This document shows, in pieces, positions 5,799-12,363 of a DNA stretch of 18,400 bases. Source of the DNA: DASSCW01 sp036555005 (lineage in GTDB: Bacteria; Chloroflexota; Limnocylindria; QHBO01). Every line of letters starts with the position of its first letter. Position 1 is the stretch's first letter. The stretch lies in assembly GCA_036555005.1 (NCBI GenBank), contig DATBME010000077.1, positions 1 to 18,400 of the forward strand, written 5' to 3'. Made by a program: the position numbers and the translations under genes. Below the pieces are notes generated by a model. It made no database searches. It saw only the letters and a list, made by a program, of their open reading frames with translations, and had not been told where the DNA came from.

Positions 5799-6209
5799 GT
5801 GACCACCGCCACCGCCATTCCGCTCAACATCTTCGAGAATGACCGCGAGCTGGTGCTGGTGACGCCGATGCCCGGCGTGGCCGCCGAGGACATCAGCGTC
5901 GACGTGCGCGACGACGGGACGCTCTCCATCCGCGCCCGCCAGCACGGGGAAGGGCAGGAGCGGATCAGCTACCTGCTGCGCGAGTGGAGCTACGGTCCCT
6001 TCGAGCGGACGATCAGCCTGCCCTGCCCGGTGGACGCCGGGCGGGCCAACCTGAGCTACGGCAACGGCGTGCTGACGATCAGCTTCCCGAAGGCCGCGGC
6101 CACGGCACCGGCCGTGCTGGCCGTGGCCCCCACCGGCCATACGCGGGGCCTCACCAGTGGCCATGCCGGCCGCAGCGGCGACGACCCGAACCGGCGGACA
6201 GTGGCCTGA
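5799..6209 (+). CDS. Hsp20 / alpha-crystallin family small heat-shock protein
   Basis: A 136-residue ATP-independent holdase chaperone. The alpha-crystallin domain spans about residues 10-100, with the beta-strand pattern ELVLVTPMPGVAAEDISV, a central WSYGPFERTISLP strand, and the terminal signature YGNGVLTISFPKA. The C-terminal tail (about 105-136) is polar and lacks an obvious I-x-I oligomerisation motif. The start is GTG 5799, with AGGAG 7 nt upstream. The N-terminal arm is very short (about 10 residues), which usually limits oligomer size. It is the first gene of a likely three-gene operon with the SixA-like and Nudix genes. Confidence 0.9.
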   Translation: MTTATAIPLNIFENDRELVLVTPMPGVAAEDISVDVRDDGTLSIRARQHGEGQERISYLLREWSYGPFERTISLPCPVDAGRANLSYGNGVLTISFPKAAATAPAVLAVAPTGHTRGLTSGHAGRSGDDPNRRTVA

Positions 6210-6232
6210 GTGGGCGACCAGTACTCCGCGCA

Positions 6233-6715
6233 GTGATCGTCTACCTCCTCCGGCACGGCGATGCGGGCGACCCACGGGTGCACGACGACGACGCTCGCGA
6301 GCTCACTGAGAAGGGCCGCAAACGGCTGCGCGCCGCGGCCGGCCTGTGGAAACGGCTGCGGGTCGCGCCCGACCTGGTCATCAGCTCGCCACTGCCACGC
6401 GCGCTGCAGACGGCCGAGTTGCTGGTCGGGGGCCTGGACCTGAAGCTCGACATCACCGTCGACGACCGGCTGCGCCCGGGCGCCGCCTGGTCGGATCTCG
6501 CCGCCGCCATGGCAGAGCACGGCCCGGCCGAGCGGGTCGCCCTGGTCGGTCACGACCCCGACCTGTCGGATGCCCTCGCTCTCGCTAGCGGGGCGGCCTC
6601 GATCGGCCTGCGCAAGGGCGGCCTGGCCTGCCTGCAGTTCGATGGGGAGCCGCGGCCCGGCGGCGGCCGCCTCACCTGGCTGCTCGACCCGGACCTCTAC
6701 CGCGCCGACCGCTGA
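6233..6715 (+). CDS. sixA: SixA-like phosphohistidine phosphatase (histidine phosphatase superfamily)
   Basis: A 160-residue protein of the branch-1 histidine phosphatase superfamily. It has the catalytic RHG at residues 7-9 (YLLRHGDAGD; His8 is the phospho-acceptor), Arg56 in the SSPLPRALQTAE motif, and the second catalytic His107 in LVGHDPDLSD. Size and the RHGDA motif match SixA, which dephosphorylates phosphohistidine on phosphotransfer proteins. Other RHG enzymes act on nucleotides, so the substrate is uncertain. The start is GTG 6233, 23 nt after the Hsp20 stop. The Nudix gene begins 1 nt after its stop, so the two are almost certainly co-translated. Confidence 0.88.
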   Translation: MIVYLLRHGDAGDPRVHDDDARELTEKGRKRLRAAAGLWKRLRVAPDLVISSPLPRALQTAELLVGGLDLKLDITVDDRLRPGAAWSDLAAAMAEHGPAERVALVGHDPDLSDALALASGAASIGLRKGGLACLQFDGEPRPGGGRLTWLLDPDLYRADR

Positions 6716-6716
6716 G

Positions 6717-7184
6717 GTGACCGAGCCCGCCGGCGAGCCCGATCGCCGGGTCACCCGTGTCGCGGCCTATGCCCTCTGCGTCGACGACGGCCGCATCCTG
6801 CTGTGCCGCATCGCACCCGGCTATTGGTCCGGGGTCGGCGAGTGGACCTTGCCGGGTGGCGGCCTGGATTTCGGCGAGGCGCCACGGGACGGCGCGTTGC
6901 GCGAGCTGGAGGAGGAGACCGGGCTGACGGGCGAGATCGTGGAGATCGCCGACGTGCTGTCCTGGTCCGGCCGGTGGCGGCATCCGCGCGATGGCGCCGA
7001 CGAGGCATACCACAAAGTGCAGGTCATCTACCGCGCCAGGATCGTCGGCGGGGAGCTGCGTCCCGAGGTGGACGGCTCGACCGACCGCGCCGCCTGGTTC
7101 ACGCACGACGAGACACGGATGCTGCCGCTGGTCGACCTGGCGCAGGCGGCCGTCCGCATGGTCTTCGACGAGGCATCGGCCTAG
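6717..7184 (+). CDS. Nudix hydrolase
   Basis: A 155-residue Nudix protein with a perfect box G-x5-E-x7-REUxEExGU at residues 48-70 (Gly48, Glu54, Arg62, Glu63, Glu66, Glu67). Members hydrolyse nucleoside diphosphates linked to another moiety, with Mg2+ held by the REExxEE glutamates. The exact substrate is unknown. It starts at GTG 6717, one base after the TGA of the SixA-like gene. In mycobacterial MutT1 a Nudix domain and a histidine phosphatase domain are fused in one protein; here equivalent domains are adjacent genes in reverse order, hinting at a shared nucleotide-related job (inference). Its TAG stop is also the first half of the next gene's -10 box. Confidence 0.92.
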   Translation: MTEPAGEPDRRVTRVAAYALCVDDGRILLCRIAPGYWSGVGEWTLPGGGLDFGEAPRDGALRELEEETGLTGEIVEIADVLSWSGRWRHPRDGADEAYHKVQVIYRARIVGGELRPEVDGSTDRAAWFTHDETRMLPLVDLAQAAVRMVFDEASA

Positions 7185-7187
7185 ACT
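7182..7187 (+). promoter_or_regulatory. -10 box (TAGACT) overlapping the Nudix stop codon
   Basis: TAGACT starts with the TAG stop of the Nudix gene and ends 7 nt before ATG 7195. No Shine-Dalgarno lies between them, so the downstream message is probably leaderless with its own promoter. Confidence 0.6.
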
Positions 7188-7194
7188 CGCCCGC

Positions 7195-7611
7195 ATGGCC
7201 GAGCCCCACATGGAGCTCCATACCCTGCTGCTGTGCGACCACGCCATCACGGCGCAGGACGGCAAGGTGAGCGCCATCGGCATGTTCAGCCAGATCAACG
7301 TGACTCGGTTGCCGACCGTCTACGGGCGACTCTTCATCGTGGCGGTGCTGGAGGCCGATCCGGGCCAGCACCAGCTGACCTTCCAGGTGGTCGGCCCCTC
7401 CGGCGAGCCGATCCTGGCGCGCCCGCCGCAGATGCGGCTGGAGGTCCCGCCCAAGGCGATCACCGCCAACATCGTGGCCGACCTGAAGGGGCTGCAGATC
7501 CGGGAGATCGGCAAGCACCGGCTGGAGCTGCGAGCCGGAGAGCGAGTCCTGGGCAGCACGCCGTTCACGATCAACCTGCTGCTGCAGGATCGCCGCGCGG
7601 CGAACGCCTAG
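7195..7611 (+). CDS. DUF6941-like small conserved protein
   Basis: A 138-residue soluble protein, predicted beta-rich, with the opening MELHTLLLCDHAITAQDGK (residues 6-24), VSAIGMFSQINV, and a PFTINLL segment near the C-terminus. I relate it to the DUF6941 type by the pattern 'Leu-x-Cys-Asp-(Tyr/His)-Ala...Gly-Lys-x-Ser/Ala-Ala-Ile-Gly' from memory; this assignment is tentative and no function is known. Alternating strands and a 'VGPSGEPI' turn suggest a small beta-sandwich. The start is ATG 7195, 7 nt after a TAGACT box. Its stop shares CTAG with a possible minus-strand small gene. Confidence 0.75.
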   Translation: MAEPHMELHTLLLCDHAITAQDGKVSAIGMFSQINVTRLPTVYGRLFIVAVLEADPGQHQLTFQVVGPSGEPILARPPQMRLEVPPKAITANIVADLKGLQIREIGKHRLELRAGERVLGSTPFTINLLLQDRRAANA

Positions 7612-7745
7612 GGGGTTCGGCTGGCCTGGCTCACCATTGCTGCGCGCCACTGCCGGCGCATGGCGGCGCGGCGTCGGACCAGCAGCGCATAGTCGACGGT
7701 ACCGATCACCAAGCCGCAGGCAGCCAGCAGTTGCGTCGGATCCAC
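7608..7745 (-). CDS. Possible 45-aa single-span membrane peptide
   Basis: From GTG 7745 the frame encodes 45 residues: a short N-terminus, one hydrophobic segment (LLAACGLVIGTVDYALLV, about residues 6-23), then a strongly basic tail rich in Arg. A GGAG lies 9 nt upstream of the GTG. The stop overlaps the DUF6941-like gene's stop in a CTAG, exactly as for the gene pair at 373-376, which supports a real gene. There is no recognised homologue, and longer upstream starts exist in frame. Positive-inside topology would put the tail in the cytoplasm. Confidence 0.4.
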   Translation of the reverse strand: MDPTQLLAACGLVIGTVDYALLVRRRAAMRRQWRAAMVSQASRTP

Positions 7746-7855
7746 CCGCTCATGCTCCGGTACCCGGGGGGTGTCGGCTATGTGACATTGGTCATGGCCC
7801 TCACGCGGCCGGGCGCGCCGGCGTTCCACCCGGCGCAACCTCTAGCGAGGCACTC

Positions 7856-8641
7856 GTGAACCATCCGATCACCGCGGTGCGCACCACCAACGTCTTCTGC
7901 CGGGCCGGCTGCCCGGCACCGTCGCCCCGCTTGGCGAACACGGAGCACTTCGCGTCTGCGAAGGAGGCACTCTTCGCCGGCTACCGGCCCTGCCTCCGCT
8001 GCCGGCCGCTCGACGCTGCCCGGCCACGGCCGACCGCTGCCGAGCTGCGTCGCGCCGAGCGGCTGCGTCCGCTGCTGCGGGCGGCGCGCGCCACCAGCCG
8101 CCGACGCTCCGGCACCGCCGCGGTGGTGATCACCATGCTCCGCAGTCCGCTCGGCACCCTGCTGGCCGGCGCCACCGACGTCGGCGTCTGCCTGCTGGAG
8201 TTCACCGACCGGCCGATGCTGCCCACCCAGCTCGAGGTGCTGGCGCGCCGCCTGCGACGCCCGCTGGTGACCGGCCGCCACCCGCTCCTCGGCCGCCTGG
8301 CCGTCGAGCTGGAGGCATACTTCGCCGGGCGCCGCGAGGCGTTCGACCTTCCGCTTGTCGCTCCCGGGACGCCGTTCCAGGAGCAGGTCTGGGCGCGCCT
8401 GCGGCAGATCCCGGCCGGCGACACGCTCAGCTACGAGGCGCTGGCGGCCGGTGCCGGACGCCCTGGGGCGCAGCGTGCCGCGGGCACCGCCAACGGCGCC
8501 AACCGGATCGCGGTGGTCATCCCCTGCCACCGGGTGGTGCGCAAGAGCGGCGAGGTCGGCAACTACGGCGGCGGCTCGTGGCGCAAGGCGTGGTTGCTGG
8601 ACCACGAGCGCCGGATGGCGGCCACCGCCGCGGCGGGGTGA
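7856..8641 (+). CDS. ada: Ada-type O6-alkylguanine-DNA methyltransferase lacking the AraC domain
   Basis: A 261-residue DNA alkylation repair protein. Residues 8-53 are an Ada zinc domain with Cys15, Cys19, Cys46 and Cys49, the same C-x3-C-x26-C-x2-C spacing as E. coli Ada Cys38/42/69/72. Cys15 matches the methylphosphotriester acceptor. Residues 94-255 are an MGMT domain with the suicidal acceptor Cys224 in VIPCHRVV and the YGGGSWRKAWLLDHE end. Only about 40 basic residues link the two, where canonical Ada (354 aa) carries an AraC-type helix-turn-helix. The N-terminus is also about 23 residues shorter than in E. coli Ada. The start is GTG 7856, with GAGG 5 nt upstream. Its stop abuts the fabI stop (TGATCA). 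Confidence 0.88.
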   Translation: MNHPITAVRTTNVFCRAGCPAPSPRLANTEHFASAKEALFAGYRPCLRCRPLDAARPRPTAAELRRAERLRPLLRAARATSRRRSGTAAVVITMLRSPLGTLLAGATDVGVCLLEFTDRPMLPTQLEVLARRLRRPLVTGRHPLLGRLAVELEAYFAGRREAFDLPLVAPGTPFQEQVWARLRQIPAGDTLSYEALAAGAGRPGAQRAAGTANGANRIAVVIPCHRVVRKSGEVGNYGGGSWRKAWLLDHERRMAATAAAG

Positions 8642-9424
8642 TCAGAAGGTGATGTCGGTCCCCATCGCGTGATAGCCACCATCGACGTGGATCATCTCGC
8701 CGGTGGTCATCGTCGACCAGTCGCTGAACAGGAAGCAGGCCATCTGGCCCACAGGCGTAGCGTCGGACAGCGACCAGCTTAAGGGCGCGCGCTTCAGCCA
8801 GCTGCCCGAGATCTGGTCAAAGCGGGGGATGCTCTTGCCGGCCATGGTCCGTATCGGTCCGGCGGAGACGGTGTTGACCCGGATGCCGTGCGGCCCCAGG
8901 TCGCGCGCCAGGTAGCGGGTGGTTGCCTCGAGGCCGGCCTTGGCGACGCCCATCCAGTCGTAGATCGGCCAGGCGAAGCGTCCGTCGAAGGTGAGGCTCA
9001 CCACGCTGGCCGAGCCGGCCGCCTTCATTGGCTCCAGCAGGCCCGCCGCCATTGCCTTCAGCGAGAAGGCCGATGTCTGGAACCCGATGGCCACGCTCTC
9101 CCAGGGCGTGGTCATGAAGTTGCCGCCCAGGGCATCCTGCGGCATGAAGCCGATCGAATGGAGCGCGCCGTCGAGCCTGCCCCAGCGCTTCGTGACCTCG
9201 GCCGCCACCGCCGCGATCTGCTCGTCGTCGTTGACGTCCATGTCCATCACGTCCGGCACCGGGTCGAGCTTCTTCGCCACCCGTTGGGTCAGGCGCATGG
9301 CCCGGCCGACGCTGGTCAGCAGCACCTCTGCGCCGGCCTGCTGTGCGACCTGGGCAACCGCGAAGGCCATCGAGTCATCGGTCAGGACGCCGGTGATGAG
9401 CAGCTTCTTACCATCGAGCAGCAC
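8642..9424 (-). CDS. fabI: Enoyl-[acyl-carrier-protein] reductase (NADH), InhA/FabI type
   Basis: A 260-residue short-chain dehydrogenase that catalyses the last reduction in each fatty-acid elongation cycle. Features are the N-terminal LLDGKKLLITGVLTDDSMAF (FabI-type Rossmann opening), HSIGFMPQ (89-96), the Y-x6-K catalytic pair Tyr155/Lys162 in YDWMGVAK, SAGPIRTMA and the C-terminal IHVDGGYHAMG. HSIGFMPQ and the general layout are closest to mycobacterial InhA. I placed the start at GTG 9424, directly before the conserved LLDGK; the frame stays open upstream to 9541, but that part is Arg/Pro-rich and crosses the promoter. A TACAAT -10 lies 30 nt upstream, with a weak GAGG between. Confidence 0.94.
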   Translation of the reverse strand: MLLDGKKLLITGVLTDDSMAFAVAQVAQQAGAEVLLTSVGRAMRLTQRVAKKLDPVPDVMDMDVNDDEQIAAVAAEVTKRWGRLDGALHSIGFMPQDALGGNFMTTPWESVAIGFQTSAFSLKAMAAGLLEPMKAAGSASVVSLTFDGRFAWPIYDWMGVAKAGLEATTRYLARDLGPHGIRVNTVSAGPIRTMAGKSIPRFDQISGSWLKRAPLSWSLSDATPVGQMACFLFSDWSTMTTGEMIHVDGGYHAMGTDITF

Positions 9425-9454
9425 GGGTGGGCGAACCTCAGTGCGGGTGGCCGG

Positions 9455-9460
9455 ATTGTA
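9455..9460 (-). promoter_or_regulatory. -10 box (TACAAT) for fabI
   Basis: A near-consensus TACAAT on the minus strand, 30 nt before GTG 9424. No clear -35 box. Confidence 0.5.
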
Positions 9461-9522
9461 GCCCGCCCGCCGGCGGCGACCGGGCTGCCCCTCTTCCGCC
9501 GGCGCCACCGCTCGCATCGGGC

Positions 9523-9528
9523 TACATT
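9523..9528 (+). promoter_or_regulatory. -10 box (TACATT) for the unknown gene at 9540
   Basis: TACATT ends 11 nt before ATG 9540 (14 nt before ATG 9543), implying a leader of only a few bases and no room for a ribosome-binding site. Confidence 0.5.
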
Positions 9529-9539
9529 GGGGTCGCGCC

Positions 9540-10001
9540 ATGATGGTCCACCTGTACGACTACGCCGTGCCCGTCGCCGATCCGGCCGCCGGGGTGCCGA
9601 ACCTGCGCGAGTCGCTGGCCGGCCTGGACGACGAGGACCGCAAGGCCCTGCTGGGCGGCCTCTTCAAGGTCGAGCGCATGCCCGGCACCATGGAGCGCCT
9701 CTCCACCCTGGTCACCGACCTGGATGCCAGCTTCGGCGACCTGCTCACCCTGCTCGACAACTCGGCGCGCGTCCGTCGCTTCGTGGCCATCGACGAGGCA
9801 AAGTCCGTGCTCGACCGCTTCCTGCCGGCATCGGCCATGAGCGGGACCCACGACTGGGACGTGGCCCGCCTGCACGAGCCCTACGGCGACGGCTCGTATC
9901 ACGGCAAGCTGCTCAAGCGCGTCCGCAAGCAGCTGCGCAGCGTGTCAAGCCGGGACGCGCTGGTTACGCCGTTCCTCCTGCGCCGGGAGTGGGGCCGATG
10001 A
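9540..10001 (+). CDS. Unknown soluble protein, first gene of a two-gene unit
   Basis: A 153-residue protein with no family I recognise. It is mainly helical and charged. The N-terminus reads HLYDYAVPVADPAAG, followed by acidic helices (ESLAGLDDEDRKALLGG and LVTDLDASFGDLLTLLDN) and a basic C-terminal third (KLLKRVRKQLRSVSSRDA). No signal peptide or membrane segment. Two adjacent ATG codons (9540 and 9543) could be the start; a TACATT box 11 nt before the first favours a near-leaderless message. Its TGA overlaps the ATG of the following 44-aa membrane protein gene, so the pair is translationally coupled. Confidence 0.75.
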   Translation: MMVHLYDYAVPVADPAAGVPNLRESLAGLDDEDRKALLGGLFKVERMPGTMERLSTLVTDLDASFGDLLTLLDNSARVRRFVAIDEAKSVLDRFLPASAMSGTHDWDVARLHEPYGDGSYHGKLLKRVRKQLRSVSSRDALVTPFLLRREWGR

Positions 10002-10132
10002 CGCGGCGCCGCAGGGGACGGCCATACCAGCCCTATCCGGCGCGGACCACCAACTGGGCCGCTCGCCTGGTCATCGTGGTCATCGGCTTCATCATGGTGC
10101 TCGGCATCGCGGTCCTGGCCTTCAGCCGCTGA
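9998..10132 (+). CDS. 44-aa single-span membrane protein
   Basis: The ATG at 9998 overlaps the upstream stop in an ATGA. The product has a very basic N-terminus (MTRRRRGRPYQPYPARTTNW, residues 1-20) and one strong membrane helix (LVIVVIGFIMVLGIAVLAF, about 24-42). The positive-inside rule places the N-terminus in the cytoplasm. No family is recognised. Overlap and good codon bias support it as real; it probably works with the product of the preceding gene. Confidence 0.7.
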   Translation: MTRRRRGRPYQPYPARTTNWAARLVIVVIGFIMVLGIAVLAFSR

Positions 10133-10160
10133 CGGCGCCTCGCCAGCGCCCTACGCGCGC

Positions 10161-11177
10161 TCAGGCACTGGCCCGGACCTGACGATCGCCCTGCTCCAGG
10201 GCGCGCATCTCCACCTCGAGTCGGAGGCGGTCGAGCACGTTCCACTCCTCGACGTTGAGGGACTCCGAGTCGATGCGCCGTTGCAGCTCCGACAGTCGCC
10301 GACGGCCTGCCTGGACGCCGCCGCCCGCCGTCCAGATGTCGATCAGCTCATCCTCGAGTCGCTGCGAGTCCTCGCTCCAGGTGAGGTGCGCCCCGTGGAA
10401 CGGCACTTCTCGCTCCAGGGCCGCCCGCGTCCGGCGGACCTTCGCGCCGGGTCCGATGACGGCCACGTTCGTCGCGTAGGCGTAGAGCTCCACGCCACCG
10501 GCGGCCAGGTATACCGGCTCGCCCCGCACGATCGCGCCCAGCAGGGTGGTGACGGCAAAGCCGACCGTGCGCAGCGGCCAGGCCAGGAAGCCGCTCGCCT
10601 TGTGGACGCGCATGCGGTCCACACCCAGGGATCGCACGGCGGCCGTCACGGCCTCCTTCAGCGCCTCGTCGTCCGTACCCGGTTTCATGGAGAGGGCCAT
10701 CTGGGCCACCTCTCGCTTCCGCCGGATGCGCTCGACGATCAGGAACGGGGTGAAGACCACCATCTGGAGCACGCCCACGCCAAGCGAGGCCGTGGCCGGG
10801 TACGACGGCAGAACCAGGCGAAGCCACCGCCCCAGCGACCGATCATCGTGAAAGCCGACCCAGACGGTGATGCCGGCGATCAGCGGCGGCGTCAGCACCA
10901 GGGCGGCACCGAGGGCCAGGACGGTGAGCCGCTCGACATCGAAGTTGCGTGGCACGACGCCCACCGCATCGGCTGCGGCGCCCACCAGCAACGGCAGGGC
11001 AAAGCCCGCCAGCAGCAGGATCCAGCCGGCAGCGGCGAGGCTGATGATGGCCAGCGCGCGACCCTGCTTGCCCGGCACCTGACCGAAGTAGAGCGCCGTG
11101 GCCCATCCCAGGGCGAACGACGCCGACTTCCCGATGGCTTGCCACACCAGCAGCAGCACGAAGGGCAGAAACGGCAT
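10161..11177 (-). CDS. Multi-pass membrane protein of unknown function
   Basis: A 338-residue protein. The N-terminal half has about four membrane helices (about residues 2-30, 41-66, 84-109 and 126-148), followed by a cytosolic-looking charged region. A moderately hydrophobic stretch lies at 196-218 (LAWPLRTVGFAVTTLLGAIV). The last ~90 residues are charged and helical, with coiled-coil character. I do not recognise the family. The start is ATG 11177, 37 bp downstream of the VOC stop on the same strand, so the two probably share a transcript. A perfect 9-bp inverted repeat (11172-11198) includes the start codon and could hide it in an RNA hairpin. No catalytic motif is visible. Confidence 0.8.
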   Translation of the reverse strand: MPFLPFVLLLVWQAIGKSASFALGWATALYFGQVPGKQGRALAIISLAAAGWILLLAGFALPLLVGAAADAVGVVPRNFDVERLTVLALGAALVLTPPLIAGITVWVGFHDDRSLGRWLRLVLPSYPATASLGVGVLQMVVFTPFLIVERIRRKREVAQMALSMKPGTDDEALKEAVTAAVRSLGVDRMRVHKASGFLAWPLRTVGFAVTTLLGAIVRGEPVYLAAGGVELYAYATNVAVIGPGAKVRRTRAALEREVPFHGAHLTWSEDSQRLEDELIDIWTAGGGVQAGRRRLSELQRRIDSESLNVEEWNVLDRLRLEVEMRALEQGDRQVRASA

Positions 11178-11198
11178 GCTGGCGTGGGGAGCATGCCG
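11172..11198 (-). promoter_or_regulatory. Hairpin covering the start codon of the membrane protein gene
   Basis: CGGCATGCT (11172-11180) and AGCATGCCG (11190-11198) are perfect 9-bp inverted arms around a 9-nt loop. The minus-strand ATG (11175-11177) is in the distal arm, so folding would sequester translation initiation. Confidence 0.5.
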
Positions 11199-11214
11199 CG
11201 TGCCGGACGCCGAG

Positions 11215-11658
11215 TCAGTCCAGGCGCAGCGGCCGCACGGTCATGGCCTCCTCCAAACGCCCCTCCCACTCGGAGCGCGGCGCGTCGCAGAAGAGCTCGA
11301 TCTCGTTGCCGTCCGGGTCGGCGGTGTACAGCGATCGGGTCACGCCGTGATCGACCGCTCCCTTCAGCAGGCCACGCTCGGTGAGCAGGCCGTGGGCCCT
11401 GCGCAGCGCGTCCATGTCGGCCAGCTGCACCGCCACGTGGTAGAGGCCCACCGCGTTCGGCAGCGGGGCCGGCGCCTGGTCACCGACCCGCAGCAGCGCC
11501 AGGTCGTGGTGGTTCTCGCCGGTGGCCGTCAGGAAGGTCATCACGTTACTCATCTGGCCGACCACCCGGAAGCCCAGCAGGTCGCGGTAGAAGTCGATGG
11601 ACCGATCCATGTCGCGGACCTTGAGCACCACGTGGCCGATGCGGAGGGGATGGAGCAT
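11215..11658 (-). CDS. VOC-family (glyoxalase/extradiol dioxygenase-like) protein
   Basis: A 147-residue vicinal-oxygen-chelate protein with likely metal ligands His9 (IGHVVLKV), His74 (VGLYHVAVQ) and Glu121 (NEIELF). It also has GENHHDLALL (47-56) and DHGVTRSLYTADPDGNE (103-119). Overall it resembles catechol-2,3-dioxygenase-like proteins; the substrate is unknown. It is a paralogue of the VOC gene at 2451-2933, more than 8 kb away. The start ATG 11658 lies only 6 nt after a TAGCAT box and has no Shine-Dalgarno, so the message is probably leaderless. The downstream membrane protein gene follows after 37 bp. Confidence 0.91.
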   Translation of the reverse strand: MLHPLRIGHVVLKVRDMDRSIDFYRDLLGFRVVGQMSNVMTFLTATGENHHDLALLRVGDQAPAPLPNAVGLYHVAVQLADMDALRRAHGLLTERGLLKGAVDHGVTRSLYTADPDGNEIELFCDAPRSEWEGRLEEAMTVRPLRLD

Positions 11659-11664
11659 CGCGGG

Positions 11665-11670
11665 ATGCTA
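11665..11670 (-). promoter_or_regulatory. -10 box (TAGCAT) for the second VOC gene
   Basis: TAGCAT on the minus strand ends 6 nt before ATG 11658, which places transcription start at the start codon. Confidence 0.6.
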
Positions 11671-11712
11671 GCCGAGTCGGCTAGCGCTCGCCCGATAACC
11701 GGGCAGGCGACC

Positions 11713-12363
11713 TCAGTCGAGGTGCACGGTGACGCGGATGACCCCTGCCGAGAGGCCCTGGCTGGAGATCGCGGCCCAGGCCTCCGGCGACAGGTCGGCG
11801 ACCTTCTGGTCCGCCGTCCCCCACAGGCAGCCGCAATAGTCGGCCACCGGCAGCTCGGCGCATCGATCGGCGCAGACCGTGACCGTGCGCCCTGTCGGCG
11901 GCGCGTCGTAGTGGCCGCCCAGGGCGCCAGGGAGCGCCACCACCGCCTGGCCGCGCCAGCCGAGCGAGCAGCAGTACCAGGTGGCCAGGCCGTTGACGGT
12001 GTCACCCACCCGTGGCGGCTTGACGATCTCGGGAGCCGGCACCGCCAGCGCCACGGCGGCGGAATCCAGGTAGAGCGTGGCCTCCATCGGCGCGGTGCCC
12101 GGGGTCGGCAGCGGCCGATGGTCGGTCGCGAACGACTCGGGGAGGTCGGCCTGGCGCTGCTCGATCAGGGTCAGGGCGGAGAGCTGCTCGCGGCCTGGCA
12201 GGCCGCGGCCCAGGATGCTGCCGGCCGTTGCCGCCTCGAGCAGCGGGCCGGCCACCGTGTCGCGCGCCGGACGTGCCGACTGCACGGCCAGCGGCGCCAG
12301 GAGGGCGATCCCGATGGCGCTGATGACGGTGAGGGCGGCGACGCGCCGCAGCAGGTTTGGCAA
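11713..12363 (-). CDS. Secreted RlpA-like double-psi beta-barrel protein
   Basis: A 216-residue exported protein. Residues 1-30 form a signal peptide (basic LLRR, hydrophobic AALTVISAIGIALLAPLAV, then a small-residue end). A low-complexity linker follows, then a C-terminal domain (about 122-216) with the RlpA/expansin pattern: NGLATWYCC (124-132), VTVCADRC (161-168), DYCGCLWG (175-182) and DLSPEAWAAIS (190-200) with the conserved Asp190. Six cysteines in the domain (131, 132, 164, 168, 177, 179) suggest disulfides outside the membrane. Known relatives cut or bind peptidoglycan. The start is TTG 12363 with AGGGG 5 nt upstream; other starts would spoil the signal peptide. Confidence 0.78.
   Translation of the reverse strand: MPNLLRRVAALTVISAIGIALLAPLAVQSARPARDTVAGPLLEAATAGSILGRGLPGREQLSALTLIEQRQADLPESFATDHRPLPTPGTAPMEATLYLDSAAVALAVPAPEIVKPPRVGDTVNGLATWYCCSLGWRGQAVVALPGALGGHYDAPPTGRTVTVCADRCAELPVADYCGCLWGTADQKVADLSPEAWAAISSQGLSAGVIRVTVHLD

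Noticed and set aside
4526..5929. Long open frame (467 codons) on the minus strand over the HGD and DUF1801 genes
   Set aside because: It is a shadow frame caused by high GC, runs antisense to a clear HGD gene, and its translation is Arg/Val/Gly-rich without any domain.
9425..9541. Upstream extension of FabI to the minus-strand ATG at 9541
   Set aside because: Known FabI/InhA proteins begin at LLDGK; the extension is Arg/Pro-rich, contains the TACAAT -10 and would overlap the divergent gene's promoter.
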